This document shows, in pieces, positions 29,183 to 38,267 of a DNA stretch of 64,000 nucleotides. The DNA is from LMUY01 sp964235495. Its GTDB lineage: Bacteria > Pseudomonadota > Alphaproteobacteria > Acetobacterales > Acetobacteraceae. The notes under the pieces are model-generated. The model did no database searches. It was given only the letters and a program-made list of their open reading frames with translations, and was not told the DNA's origin. Location: the NCBI GenBank assembly GCA_964235495.1, contig CAXSAX010000005.1:52535-116534 (forward strand), read 5' to 3'. The translations under genes and the position numbers were made by a program. Numbering within the stretch: the first letter of the stretch is position 1; each line of letters begins with the position of its first letter.

Positions 29183-29611
29183 ATGGCCAAACAACCCGGC
29201 ACGCCAAAGGCTAAGACGCCCGCCCCAGCGCAGTTCGACATGAACAGCCGCGAGCGCAAAGGCGGCAAGGGCGGCCCTGGCGGTCCGGGCCGTGGTCGTG
29301 ACGACAAGCGCCCGCCCGCCCGCATCGTGAACCTGCCGCCTACTTTGGTTGACCGCGGCGAGGGGTGGGTCATCATGAAGGTTGGCAAGATCGACCAAGC
29401 CTCGCACGCCGCCATGGGTGCCGAATACCACCTGACCTTCGAGGGTCACGACCCGTTGGTGTTCGCCTACTTGGGCGGAGCCCGAGACCGCGCCAAAGAG
29501 CCGCCCCCGGAGATCGCACAGGCGGCGGAGACAACAGTTGACGCGGCTGAGGAGTCTCCCGACGCGGCTGAGGAGCCTACCGCTGCAGAGCCTCCGGCCG
29601 AGGTGGTGTAG
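29183..29611 (+). CDS. Hypothetical protein with basic Gly-rich start and acidic Ala/Glu tail
   Basis: 142 residues, family not recognised. ATG 29183 follows AGGAGAC; an in-frame ATG at 29168 is less well placed. Residues about 20-50 are basic and Gly/Pro rich (KGGKGGPGGPGRGRDDKR). The middle (about 55-105) looks like a small folded domain. The end is acidic with DAAEE repeats. GC is lower than in neighbours. The last 35 bases overlap the 3' end of rnhA on the other strand. The charge layout could suit a nucleic-acid or ribosome-associated protein, but this is speculation. Confidence 0.55.
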   Translation: MAKQPGTPKAKTPAPAQFDMNSRERKGGKGGPGGPGRGRDDKRPPARIVNLPPTLVDRGEGWVIMKVGKIDQASHAAMGAEYHLTFEGHDPLVFAYLGGARDRAKEPPPEIAQAAETTVDAAEESPDAAEEPTAAEPPAEVV

Positions 29612-30068
29612 AACCACCTTCTCTCGCCCGGGTCGCCAGCACGTCTGCCCGCTCGTTCATGACGTCCCCGGCGTGGCCGCGCACCCATTTCCACTCGATC
29701 TGGTGCGGCTTGGCCGCCGTCAGCAGGCGCTGCCACAGCGCCATGTTGGCCACCGGGTCGCCGGCCGCGTTGCGCCAGTTCCGCCGCACCCAGCCGGTGT
29801 GCCAGCGGGTGATGCCGTTGCGGACGTACTCGCTGTCGGTGTGCAGCACCACCCGGCATGGCCGGGTCAGCGTCTCCAGCGCGGCGGCGGCGGCGGCCAG
29901 TTCCATGCGGTTGTTGGTGGTGGCGGCGTCCGCCCCCGTCAGCTCCCGCTCCGTGCCGCCGAAGCGCAGGATGGCGGCCCAGCCGCCCGGGCCGGGGTTG
30001 GGCTTGCAGCCGCCATCGGTCCAGATTTCGACCAGGCCGGCATTGTCAGAGTCCATAAGCGTGTTCAT
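29577..30068 (-). CDS. rnhA: Ribonuclease HI
   Basis: Removes RNA from RNA-DNA hybrids. It has 163 residues. The four catalytic acids are seen in WTDGGC (Asp), NRMELAA (Glu), HTDSEYV (Asp) and NERADVLA (Asp). The start overlaps the end of thrB by 23 bp; a second ATG (30056) would shorten the overlap. The ispH-thrB-rnhA order is standard in alphaproteobacteria. Confidence 0.96.
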   Translation of the reverse strand: MNTLMDSDNAGLVEIWTDGGCKPNPGPGGWAAILRFGGTERELTGADAATTNNRMELAAAAAALETLTRPCRVVLHTDSEYVRNGITRWHTGWVRRNWRNAAGDPVANMALWQRLLTAAKPHQIEWKWVRGHAGDVMNERADVLATRAREGGSTPPRPEALQR

Positions 30069-31005
30069 CCGTGGCGAGCAGGTGGAAGCGGAGCCGGCCC
30101 AGGTATTCCAGCGGGTCCTTGCGCGTCACCAGGGCACCCGGCGGCGTGTTCACCCAGTCATACAGCCGGGTCAGCAGGAAGCGGATCGCCGCCCCCTGGC
30201 ACAGCACGGGCAGGGCGGCCCGCTCGGCCGCGCTCAGCGGGCGGCGCGCGGCGTAGGCGTGCAGCATGGCCCGCGCCTTGGTGACGTTGAACGACATGTC
30301 CGGCTCGAAGCACCAGGCGTTGAGGCAGACCGCGAGGTCATAGGCGAGCAGGTCGGTGGCGGCGAAATAGAAGTCGATCAGCCCGGACAGCCGGCCGTCC
30401 AGGAAGAACACGTTGTCCGGAAACAGGTCGGCATGGATGTGGCCGCGCGGCAGGGCAGGGGGCCAACTGGCCAGGATGCGCGCCAGCGCGGCCGCCAGCG
30501 CCTCGCCCAAGCCGGGCTGCACCTCATCCGCGCGGGGCAGGCAGCGGTCCAGCAACGGCTGCCAGCCGGACGGGCCAAGGGCGTTCGGCCGTTCCGGCGG
30601 GTAATCCATCCCGGCCACGTGCAGCCCGGCCAGCGCCGTGCCGAGCGGGCCGCAATGCGCCGGGCGCACCCGGCGCGGCCACACCCCGGGCAGGAAGGTG
30701 GTGATGCAGGCCGGCCGGCCCGCCATGCGCCGCAGCGCCTGGCCATCCCGTCCGCGCACCGGCTGCGGGCAGGTGATGCCATGGGTGGCCAGGTGCTCCA
30801 TCAGGCCGAGGAACCAGGGCAACTCCGCCGGGTCCACGCGTTTCTCATAGAGGGTGAGGATGAAGTCGCCGGCGGTGGTGCGCAGCGAGAAGTTGCTGTT
30901 CTCGACACCCTCGGCGATGCCGCGGAAGGCCACCACCGTGCCAAGGTCGTAATGGGCCAGGTAGGCGGCGACCGCTTCGTCGGTGACTTCGGTGTAAACG
31001 GCCAT
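30046..31005 (-). CDS. thrB: Homoserine kinase (ThrB type II, APH-like fold)
   Basis: Phosphorylates homoserine for threonine synthesis. It has 319 residues of the aminoglycoside-phosphotransferase-like ThrB found in alphaproteobacteria. The start AVYTEVTDEAVAAYLAHYDLG is characteristic; the kinase catalytic motif HADLFPDNV and metal segment IDFYFA are intact. It is downstream of ispH, separated by 74 bp that contain a known-type palindrome, and overlaps rnhA. It acts after hom (5.7 kb). Confidence 0.95.
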   Translation of the reverse strand: MAVYTEVTDEAVAAYLAHYDLGTVVAFRGIAEGVENSNFSLRTTAGDFILTLYEKRVDPAELPWFLGLMEHLATHGITCPQPVRGRDGQALRRMAGRPACITTFLPGVWPRRVRPAHCGPLGTALAGLHVAGMDYPPERPNALGPSGWQPLLDRCLPRADEVQPGLGEALAAALARILASWPPALPRGHIHADLFPDNVFFLDGRLSGLIDFYFAATDLLAYDLAVCLNAWCFEPDMSFNVTKARAMLHAYAARRPLSAAERAALPVLCQGAAIRFLLTRLYDWVNTPPGALVTRKDPLEYLGRLRFHLLATDEHAYGL

Positions 31006-31026
31006 GGCTTACGTCGTGTGCGTTGC

Positions 31027-31070
31027 GCCCCTCGCCCCGGCCCTTTCCCGCAAAGGGGAGAGGGGGAGGC
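31027..31070. repeat. C-rich/G-rich palindromic intergenic repeat (copy E1)
   Basis: Between ispH and thrB. The core CCCTTT-CCCGC-AAAGGG forms a hairpin flanked by CCCCTCGCCCCGG and GAGAGGGGG. It resembles the widespread proteobacterial repeat in which a Leu/Pro-like C-rich run faces a G-rich run. A related run lies at 38196-38230. Confidence 0.6.
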
Positions 31071-31079
31071 AAGGCGGCA

Positions 31080-32033
31080 TCAAGACAGCGGGGCGGGCAG
31101 CTTGAAGATCACGTCCTCCTCCGTCACCCGGCGCTCCTCGATGCTGAGGGTGTAGCGCTCGGCCAGGTGGGTGATCATCTCCTGCACCAGCATCTCGGGC
31201 GCCGAGGCGCCGGCGGTGAGGCCCAGCGTCTGCACGCCGTCCATCACCGTCCAGTCCAAGTCGCGCGCGCGGGGCACCAGCACGGCGCGCTTGGCCCCGG
31301 CGCGCTCGGCCACCTCGCGCAGCCGCAGGGAGTTGGAGGAGTTCGGGCTGCCGATCACGATCACCAGGTCGCAATCCGGCGCCACCGCCTTGACCGCCGC
31401 CTGCCGGTTGGTGGTGGCGTAGCAGATATCCTCCCGCTTCGGGCCTTCGATGGCGGGAAAGCGGGTGCGCAGCACGTTGACGATCTCCGCCGTGTCATCG
31501 ACGGACAGCGTCGTTTGCGTGATGAAGGCGAGCAGCCCCGGGGCTGGCTGCACGGCGGCCGCCTCGTCCGCGTCCTGCACCAGCGTCACCGCGCCGGGCG
31601 GCAACTGGCCCATGGTGCCGACCACCTCCGGGTGTCCGGCATGGCCGATCATCAGGATATGGCGCTGGTCCGGCCCGCCCTCGGCGAAATGCCGCTCGGC
31701 CTCGCGGTGCACCTTGCTTACCAGCGGGCAGGTCGCGTCATAGTAGTGCAGGTGGCGGCGCTCGGCCTCCAGCGGCACCGCCTTGGGCACGCCATGGGCG
31801 GAGAACACCACGTGGGCATCCGGCGGCACCTCGTCCAGCTCCTCCACGAACACGGCGCCCTGCGCCTCCAGCGCCTCCACCACCGTGCGGTTGTGGACGA
31901 TCTCGTGGCGCACGTACACCGGCGCGCCGAACCGGCGGATGGCTTCCTCCACCACGCGAATGGCGCGGTCCACGCCGGCGCAGAACCCGCGCGGGCCGGA
32001 CAGCAGGATGCGAAGCGGGGTTGTCTGGTCCAT
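31080..32033 (-). CDS. ispH: 4-hydroxy-3-methylbut-2-enyl diphosphate reductase
   Basis: Last step of the MEP isoprenoid pathway, making IPP and DMAPP with a [4Fe-4S] cluster. The start is ATG 32033 (about 317 residues), because LRILLSGPRGFCAGVDRA follows at once; the longer frame upstream is not conserved. The three cluster Cys residues lie in GFCAGV, TCPLVSK and CYATTN. Proton-donor Glu and His motifs (VFSAHGV) are present. It is divergent from a lipoprotein gene. Isoprenoids also feed hopanoids, consistent with an HpnI-type enzyme in the window. Confidence 0.96.
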   Translation of the reverse strand: MDQTTPLRILLSGPRGFCAGVDRAIRVVEEAIRRFGAPVYVRHEIVHNRTVVEALEAQGAVFVEELDEVPPDAHVVFSAHGVPKAVPLEAERRHLHYYDATCPLVSKVHREAERHFAEGGPDQRHILMIGHAGHPEVVGTMGQLPPGAVTLVQDADEAAAVQPAPGLLAFITQTTLSVDDTAEIVNVLRTRFPAIEGPKREDICYATTNRQAAVKAVAPDCDLVIVIGSPNSSNSLRLREVAERAGAKRAVLVPRARDLDWTVMDGVQTLGLTAGASAPEMLVQEMITHLAERYTLSIEERRVTEEDVIFKLPAPLS

Positions 32034-32160
32034 GTTGTCCGTGGGATGTGCGACGCGCAGTATGGCGTCCCGCCCGTCCTGCCACAACCCGGAGTGCGCC
32101 GAGCCGCGCTCGCCTGCCTCAAAGCTCCCATCCGCCCGGAGCGCCCAAGCGGAGTTGCCG

Positions 32161-32754
32161 ATGCCGTCGTCCATGCCTGCCCGTGCCCTTCCGTCCGGCA
32201 CGACCCGGACGCTGCCTTCAGCGCGGCGCATCCTGCTGCCCGCGCTCCCGTTGCTGGCCGTCCTGGCCAGCCTATCCGCCTGCGCCCAGCAGGACCTCCC
32301 GGCCTTCGCCCCGGTCTGCCCGCAAACCGCCATCCGTCCGGACGCCGGAGACCTGAGCCAGTACCGCGGCGCCGGAGCCGACTTGACTGATCTGGTGGTG
32401 GACGGCCGAATCACAGGCCTGTCCGGCAAATGTTCCCTGGATGACCGCACCCACTTGCATACCCGCATTTCCGTTAAGATGGAGCTGACGCGCGGGCCGG
32501 CCGCCAAGGGGCCGCTCGCGTCGGTGACCTACTTCGTGGCCGTCGCCAAAGGCGACAAGATCCTGGACAAAAAGGATTATACCGTGGCCGTGACCTTCCC
32601 GCCCAACTCCGACAAGCTGCGGCTCAGCGGCGAGCAGGTGGACCTCGTGCTGCCGGTCGATGAGCACCTCACCGGGGCGGCCTATAGCATCCTGGTCGGC
32701 TACCAGCTGACCCCGCAGCAACTGGCACTCAACCGCCGCCGCGGCCCGCGTTGA
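32161..32754 (+). CDS. Conserved hypothetical lipoprotein
   Basis: About 197 residues; ATG 32161 or 32173 are both possible. A hydrophobic stretch ends in the lipobox SLSAC (about residue 41). The mature part is beta-rich (DLTDLVVDGRITGLSG, VTYFVAVAKGDKIL, TGAAYSILVGYQLT). I recall similar uncharacterised lipoproteins beside ispH in Rhodospirillales but cannot name the family. The stop overlaps a TTG that could start the next SBP gene, so the two may be linked translationally. Confidence 0.65.
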   Translation: MPSSMPARALPSGTTRTLPSARRILLPALPLLAVLASLSACAQQDLPAFAPVCPQTAIRPDAGDLSQYRGAGADLTDLVVDGRITGLSGKCSLDDRTHLHTRISVKMELTRGPAAKGPLASVTYFVAVAKGDKILDKKDYTVAVTFPPNSDKLRLSGEQVDLVLPVDEHLTGAAYSILVGYQLTPQQLALNRRRGPR

Positions 32755-32759
32755 CGGCC

Positions 32760-34349
32760 ATGCACAGGACGGCGCTGCTCCTGCTGGCCGGCGTCGCGGT
32801 TCTTCCGGCCGGGCGCGCCGTGGCCAGGACCCTGGTCTATTGCTCGGAAGGCTCGCCCGAGAACTTCAACCCGATGATCAACACCACGGGCACCACGTTT
32901 GACGCCACCCGGCCGATCTACGGCCGCCTGGTCGAGTTTAAGCCCGGCACCACCGACCTGCAACCGGGGCTGGCCGAGAGCTGGGACATCGCCCCGGACG
33001 GCAAGGCCGTCACTTTTCACCTGCGCCACGGCGTGCACTGGCACAGCAACCCCGGCTTCAAGCCGACCCGGGACTTCAACGCCGACGACGTGCTGTTCTC
33101 GTTCAACCGCCAGGGCCGCGAGGACAGCCCGTTCCACAAGGTCTCCGGCGGAAGCTACGACTATTACGGCGACATGGGATTCCCAACCCTCATCAGCGCG
33201 CTCGACGCGGTGGACCCCTACACCGTCCGCTTCACCCTGCGCGAGCCGCAGGCGCCGTTCCTGGCGGACCTCGCGATGGACTTCGCCAGCATCCAGTCCG
33301 CCGAATACGCCGACACGCTGCTGCGCGCCGGCAAGCCGGAGCAGATCGACCAGGTGCCCATCGGCACCGGGCCGTTCAGCTTCCTGGCGTACCAGCGCGA
33401 TGCGGCCATCCGCTACCGCCGGTTCGACGGATACTGGGGCCCGAAGGCCAAGCTCGACGGCCTGGTGTTCTCCATCAACAAGGACCCGGCGGTGCGCCTG
33501 GCCAAGCTGCGCGCCGGCGAGTGCCAGATGATGGCCTACCCGTCGCCCGCCGACCTGCCCGGCATCAAGGCCGATCCCTCGCTGACCTTGCAGCAGCTGC
33601 CGGGGCTGAACGTCGGCTTCCTGGCCTTCAACGCCACCAGGAAGCCGTTCGACGACCGCCGGGTGCGCCAGGCGCTGAGCATGGCCATCGACAAGGACGC
33701 CATCCTGCGCGCCGTCTATCAAGGCGCGGGGGAGCCGGCGAAGAACCTGATCCCGCCCACCATGTGGTCCTACGACGCCGCCGTGCCGGACTACCCGCAC
33801 GACCCGGACGCCGCGAGGAAGCTGCTGGCCGAGGCCGGCTTCCCGGACGGCTTCGACACCGATCTGTGGGCGATGCCGGTGCAGCGCCCGTACAACCCGG
33901 ACGCCCGCCGGGTCGCCGAGCTGATGCAGGCGGACCTGGCCAAGGTCGGCGTGCGCGCCCGCATCGTCAGCTACGAATGGGGCGAGTACCGCAAGCGGCT
34001 GCAAGCCGGCGAGGCGCCGATGGCCGAGATGGGCTGGACCGGCGACAACGGCGACCCGGACAACTTCTTCACCCCGAACGCCAGCTGCGCTGCGGCCCGG
34101 ATGGGCGGCGGCAGCGTCTCCAAATGGTGCAACAAGGCGTTCGACGCGCTGATCCAGCAGGCCGCCCAGCTGCCGGACCAGGCTGCCCGCGCGAAGCTGT
34201 ACGAGCAGGCGCAGGTGGTCATGCACGACGAGGCGCCGTTCTTCCTCATCGCCCACTCCGTCACCTTCCAGCCGCTGCGCCGCGAGGTGACCGGCTTCGT
34301 GATGAGCCCGCTCGGCGTCCACTCGTTCGACCAAGTGGACCTGCAGTAG
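32760..34349 (+). CDS. Dipeptide-type ABC transporter substrate-binding protein
   Basis: About 529 residues. ATG 32760 gives a standard signal peptide ending AVA (about residue 21); TTG 32751 is an alternative. SBP family 5 features are LVYCSEGSPENFNPMINTTGTTFDA (DppA-type start), RRFDGYWG and DDRRVRQALSMAIDKDA. This DppA-like start suggests dipeptides. It leads a complete five-gene operon with two permeases and two ATPases. Confidence 0.94.
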   Translation: MHRTALLLLAGVAVLPAGRAVARTLVYCSEGSPENFNPMINTTGTTFDATRPIYGRLVEFKPGTTDLQPGLAESWDIAPDGKAVTFHLRHGVHWHSNPGFKPTRDFNADDVLFSFNRQGREDSPFHKVSGGSYDYYGDMGFPTLISALDAVDPYTVRFTLREPQAPFLADLAMDFASIQSAEYADTLLRAGKPEQIDQVPIGTGPFSFLAYQRDAAIRYRRFDGYWGPKAKLDGLVFSINKDPAVRLAKLRAGECQMMAYPSPADLPGIKADPSLTLQQLPGLNVGFLAFNATRKPFDDRRVRQALSMAIDKDAILRAVYQGAGEPAKNLIPPTMWSYDAAVPDYPHDPDAARKLLAEAGFPDGFDTDLWAMPVQRPYNPDARRVAELMQADLAKVGVRARIVSYEWGEYRKRLQAGEAPMAEMGWTGDNGDPDNFFTPNASCAAARMGGGSVSKWCNKAFDALIQQAAQLPDQAARAKLYEQAQVVMHDEAPFFLIAHSVTFQPLRREVTGFVMSPLGVHSFDQVDLQ

Positions 34350-34353
34350 CGCC

Positions 34354-35358
34354 TTGCGCTCGCTGGCCCGCCGCCTGGCGCTGATCGTCCCCACGCTGCT
34401 GGGCGTCTCGCTGCTCGGCTTCCTGCTGGTGCACGCCGTGCCCGGCGACCCGGTGGAGGTCCGCACCGGCGAGCACGGCATCTCCCCCGAGCGCCTGGCC
34501 TATTTCCGCCACGAGCTGGGGCTGGACCAGCCGCTGTGGCGGCAGTTCCTGCACTACGAGGCGCAGCTGCTGCAAGGCGATTTCGGCCGCTCCCTGGTGA
34601 CGCAGGAGAGCGTGTGGACCGAGTTCACCACCTTCTTCCCCGCCACGGTGGAGCTGGGCCTGTGCGCCCTGGCCTTCGCCGTGCTGCTCGGGCTGCCGCT
34701 CGGCGTGGTGGCCGCGGTGCGCCGCGGCACGCCGCTGGACTACGGCCTGATCGGCGTCTCGGTCGTGGGCGCGTCCATGCCGATCTTCTGGCTGGGCCTC
34801 ATGGCGATCCTGGTGTTCTCCGTGGCGCTCGGCTGGACTCCGGTGTCCGGCCGCATCGACGACCTGTACTACGTGCAGCCCATCACCGGCTTCCTGCTGA
34901 TCGACAGCCTGTTCGACACGGACGACCCCGGCGCGTTCGCCTCCGCGGTGCGCCACCTGATCCTGCCCACCATCGTGCTCGGCACCATCCCGCTGGCCAC
35001 CATCGCCCGCATCACCCGCTCCGCCATGCTGGAGGTGCTGGGCGAGGACTACGTGCGCACCGCGCGGGCCAAGGGCCTCTCGCCGGCCCGGGTGGTGGTG
35101 GTGCACGCGCTGCGTAACGCGCTGATCCCCGTCGTCACGGTGCTGGGCCTGCAGGTCGGCACGTTGCTCGGCGGCGCCATCCTGACCGAGACGGTGTTCG
35201 CCTGGCCCGGCATCGGCCATTGGCTGGTGGATAGCGTGCAGCGCCGCGACTACAACGTCCTGCAAGGCGGCACGCTGCTGATCGCGGTGCTGGTGATGGC
35301 GGTGAACCTGGGCGTGGACGTGCTGTACGGCGTGCTGAACCCGCGGCTGCGGCGGTGA
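34354..35358 (+). CDS. dppB: Dipeptide ABC transporter permease (DppB-like)
   Basis: 334 residues, about six membrane segments. The start RRLALIVPTLLGVSLLGFLLVHAVPGDPV is the DppB/OppB pattern, and the EAA-loop motif DYVRTARAKGLSPARVVVVHALRNA is intact. The start codon is TTG 34354, four bases after the SBP stop. It pairs with the DppC-like permease 58 bp downstream. Confidence 0.94.
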   Translation: MRSLARRLALIVPTLLGVSLLGFLLVHAVPGDPVEVRTGEHGISPERLAYFRHELGLDQPLWRQFLHYEAQLLQGDFGRSLVTQESVWTEFTTFFPATVELGLCALAFAVLLGLPLGVVAAVRRGTPLDYGLIGVSVVGASMPIFWLGLMAILVFSVALGWTPVSGRIDDLYYVQPITGFLLIDSLFDTDDPGAFASAVRHLILPTIVLGTIPLATIARITRSAMLEVLGEDYVRTARAKGLSPARVVVVHALRNALIPVVTVLGLQVGTLLGGAILTETVFAWPGIGHWLVDSVQRRDYNVLQGGTLLIAVLVMAVNLGVDVLYGVLNPRLRR

Positions 35359-35416
35359 ACGCCTCGCCAGACGCCGTCATGGCCGCGCCGCGCCGCCATA
35401 ATGATGGGGCAGGGAC

Positions 35417-36280
35417 GTGAGCGCCACCCTCCTCCGCACCCCCCGCTTCCCCTTCGCCCGCCGCCTGCTCGGCAGCCCCGGCGCACGGGCCGGCTTCATC
35501 GTCCTGCTCGTGCTCGTCGCCGTCGCCGCCGCCGCTCCCCTAGCGGCCCCGCACGGCCCCGCTGAGCAGTTCCGCGACTCCTTCCTCGCCCCGCCCTTCC
35601 AGCAGGCCGCGTTCCCGCTTGGCACCGACAGCCTCGGCCGCGACATGCTCAGCCGCCTCATCTACGGCGCGCGGCTCTCGCTGCTGATCGGCTCGGTCGT
35701 GGTGGCGCTGTCCCTCGCGTTCGGCACCCTGCTCGGCCTGGCCGCGGCCTTTGCCGGCGGCGTCGCGGACGTGCTTGTCATGCGGCTGATGGACGTGCTG
35801 CTGGTGTTCCCCTCCCTGCTGCTGGCCATCGTCGTGGTCGCCATCCTGGGGCCGGGCCTGACCAACGCCATGCTCGCCGTCGCCGTGGTGCAGCTGCCCG
35901 GCTACGTCCGCCTCGCCCGCGCCGCAGCCCTGGGCGAGCTGGCGCGGGACTACGTGGCCGCCACCCGCGCCGCCGGCGCCGGCACGTTGCGGCTGATGCT
36001 GCTGGTGGTGCTGCCGAACTGCCTGGCGCCGCTCATCGTGCAGGCCACGCTCGGCTTTTCCTCGGCCATCCTGGACGCCGCCGCCCTCGGCTTCCTCGGC
36101 CTGGGCGCGCAGCCGCCGACGCCGGAATGGGGCACCATGCTGGCCGACGCGCTGCAATTCTACCAGCGCGCCTGGTGGCTGCTGACCTTCCCGGGCCTCG
36201 CCATCCTGGCGACCGTCATGGCATTCAACCTGCTGGGGGACGGGCTGCGCGACGCGCTGGACCCGAAGCTGCGGAGGTGA
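35417..36280 (+). CDS. dppC: Dipeptide ABC transporter permease (DppC-like)
   Basis: 287 residues. The N-terminal membrane segment FIVLLVLVAVAAAAPLAAP is followed by LGTDSLGRDMLSRLIYGAR, the DppC/OppC hallmark. The EAA loop (DYVAATRAAGAGTLRLMLLVVLPN) is present. GTG 35417 is the start. The stop overlaps the GTG of the ATPase gene (GTGA). Confidence 0.94.
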   Translation: MSATLLRTPRFPFARRLLGSPGARAGFIVLLVLVAVAAAAPLAAPHGPAEQFRDSFLAPPFQQAAFPLGTDSLGRDMLSRLIYGARLSLLIGSVVVALSLAFGTLLGLAAAFAGGVADVLVMRLMDVLLVFPSLLLAIVVVAILGPGLTNAMLAVAVVQLPGYVRLARAAALGELARDYVAATRAAGAGTLRLMLLVVLPNCLAPLIVQATLGFSSAILDAAALGFLGLGAQPPTPEWGTMLADALQFYQRAWWLLTFPGLAILATVMAFNLLGDGLRDALDPKLRR

Positions 36281-37266
36281 GCGCTCCTGGGAGCCTGCTG
36301 GACGTTCAAGGGCTTTGCGTCAGCTTCGATACCGCCGCCGGGTGCTTTCCCGCCGTGGAAGGGGTGGGCCTGGCCGTCTCGGAAGGCGAGGTGCTGTGCG
36401 TGGTCGGCGAGTCGGGCTCGGGCAAGAGCGTGTCCGTGCTGGCCGTCATGGGTCTGCTGCCCGCAACCGCGCACATCGCCGCCGAGCGGGTCGCCTTCCG
36501 CGGCGCCGAGCTGCGCGGCCTCTCCGCCCCGGCCCGCCGCCGCCTGGTCGGGCGCGACATGGCGATGGTGTTCCAGGAGCCCACCACCTCGCTCAACCCG
36601 TGCTACACCATCGGCTGGCAGATCGCCGAAGCGCTGCGCGCCCACGCCGCCGTGCCCCGCGCCCAGCGCCAGGCCCGGGTGCGCGAGCTGCTCGGCCAGG
36701 TCGGCATGCCCGCGCCCGAGGAGCGGATGCGCGCCTACCCGCACCAGCTCTCCGGCGGGCTGAACCAGCGCGCCATGATTGCCATGGCCATCGCCTGCGG
36801 CCCGGCGCTGCTGATCGCCGACGAGCCCACCACGGCGCTGGACGTGACGGTGCAGCAAGGCGTGCTCGACCTGCTGGTCAGCCTGCAGCGCGACCGCGGC
36901 ATGGGCCTGGTGCTCATCACCCACGACATGGGCGTGGTGGCGCAGACGGCGCAGCGCGTGCAGGTGATGTACGCCGGCCAGGTGATGGAGGAGCAGCCGG
37001 CCGCCGCCCTGTTCGCCCACCCGCGCCACCCCTACACCGCCGCCCTGCTGGACGCGCTGCCGGAACGGGCGGAGGGCCAGCCGCGGCTGCCCACCATTCC
37101 CGGCCTGGTTCCCGGCATCGCCGACCGCCCCGCCGGCTGCCTGTTCGCCCCGCGCTGCCGCCACCGCACCGCCCGCTGCGACGCCGAGCGCCCCGCGCTG
37201 GTGCGCGGCGCACGCTGCCACTACCCGCTGGACGCCGCCGGCCAACCGACGGGCTGGCCCGGATGA
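36277..37266 (+). CDS. dppD: Dipeptide ABC transporter ATP-binding protein (DppD-like)
   Basis: 329 residues with GTG start overlapping the permease stop. Walker A GESGSGKS, signature LSGGLNQRAMIAMAIA and Walker B LLIADEPTTALD are present. The C-terminal oligopeptide domain has CLFAPRCRHRTARC. The signature Gln-Arg pair is preceded by LNQ instead of the usual MRQ. It overlaps the partner ATPase. Confidence 0.94.
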   Translation: MSAPGSLLDVQGLCVSFDTAAGCFPAVEGVGLAVSEGEVLCVVGESGSGKSVSVLAVMGLLPATAHIAAERVAFRGAELRGLSAPARRRLVGRDMAMVFQEPTTSLNPCYTIGWQIAEALRAHAAVPRAQRQARVRELLGQVGMPAPEERMRAYPHQLSGGLNQRAMIAMAIACGPALLIADEPTTALDVTVQQGVLDLLVSLQRDRGMGLVLITHDMGVVAQTAQRVQVMYAGQVMEEQPAAALFAHPRHPYTAALLDALPERAEGQPRLPTIPGLVPGIADRPAGCLFAPRCRHRTARCDAERPALVRGARCHYPLDAAGQPTGWPG

Positions 37267-38225
37267 CGGTGCTGGAAGCCGTGGCGGTGACCCGGCACTA
37301 CCCGGTGGCGGGCCGCCGGGTGCTGAAGGCGGTCGATGGCGTGTCCTTCCAGTTGCAGGCCGGCCGCACCCTGGCGGTGGTGGGCGAGTCCGGCTGCGGC
37401 AAGTCCACCCTGGCCCGGCTGTGCACCCTGCTGGAGCCGCCCACCGCCGGCCGCATCGCCATCAAGGGCCAGCCCACGGCGGCGGACCGGACGCTGCAAC
37501 TGCAGAACCAGATGGTGTTCCAGAACCCGTACGGCTCGCTCAACCCCCGCCGCACGGTGGGCGCCGCGCTGATGGAGCCGCTCGCCATCAACCGCCGCGG
37601 CACCCGGCGCGAGCGGGCGGCCGAGGCGCGCGCCATGCTGGACCGCGTGGGTCTGCGGCCCGACGCGTTCGACCGCTACCCGCACATGTTCAGCGGCGGC
37701 CAGCGCCAGCGCGTCGCCATCGCCCGCGCCTTGATGCTGCGCCCGGCCGTGGTGACGGCGGACGAGCCGGTCAGCGCGCTCGACCTGTCGGTGCAGGCGC
37801 AGGTGCTCAACCTGCTGCGCGACCTGCAGGACGAGCTGGGCATTGCCTACCTGTTCATCAGCCACGACATCGCCGTGGTCCGCCACATGGCGCAGGACGT
37901 GCTGGTGATGTACTGCGGCCGCCCGGCGGAGCAGGGCAGCCGCGCCGCCGTGCTGGACCGCCCGCTGCACCCCTACACCCGGATGCTGCTCGCCTCGACC
38001 CCGTTCGTGGACCCGGCGCGCCGCATCGCCAGCCCCCCCGTCCGCGGCGAGCTGCCATCCCCCGTGGACCCGCCCCCCGGCTGCGCCTTCGCCAGCCGCT
38101 GCCCGCACGTCCAGGAACGCTGCCTGGCCGAGCGCCCGGCGTTGCGCCCCGTGCAGGACCGCCTGGTGGCCTGCCACTTCGCCGAAAGCATCGCGCCCCT
38201 TGCTTCCCCTTCTCCCCACGGGTGA
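37263..38225 (+). CDS. dppF: Dipeptide ABC transporter ATP-binding protein (DppF-like)
   Basis: 320 residues. ATG overlaps the previous stop (ATGA). Walker A GESGCGKST, signature SGGQRQRVAIARAL and Walker B VVTADEPVSALD are intact, and the C-terminal CAFASRCPHVQERC completes the DppF pattern. It is the last gene of the operon; the C-rich/G-rich repeat E2 overlaps its 3' end. Confidence 0.94.
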   Translation: MTVLEAVAVTRHYPVAGRRVLKAVDGVSFQLQAGRTLAVVGESGCGKSTLARLCTLLEPPTAGRIAIKGQPTAADRTLQLQNQMVFQNPYGSLNPRRTVGAALMEPLAINRRGTRRERAAEARAMLDRVGLRPDAFDRYPHMFSGGQRQRVAIARALMLRPAVVTADEPVSALDLSVQAQVLNLLRDLQDELGIAYLFISHDIAVVRHMAQDVLVMYCGRPAEQGSRAAVLDRPLHPYTRMLLASTPFVDPARRIASPPVRGELPSPVDPPPGCAFASRCPHVQERCLAERPALRPVQDRLVACHFAESIAPLASPSPHG

Positions 38226-38230
38226 GGGGC
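38196..38230. repeat. C-rich/G-rich intergenic repeat (copy E2, degenerate)
   Basis: CCCCTTCTCCCC, then ACGGGTGAGGGG, at the 3' end of the DppF-like gene. It shares the C-run/G-run layout of 31027-31070 but with a weaker hairpin. It could act as a terminator for the transporter operon. Confidence 0.4.
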
Positions 38231-38267
38231 CTTGGCCCCCCAAACCCGCCCCCTTACAACCCCGGGC

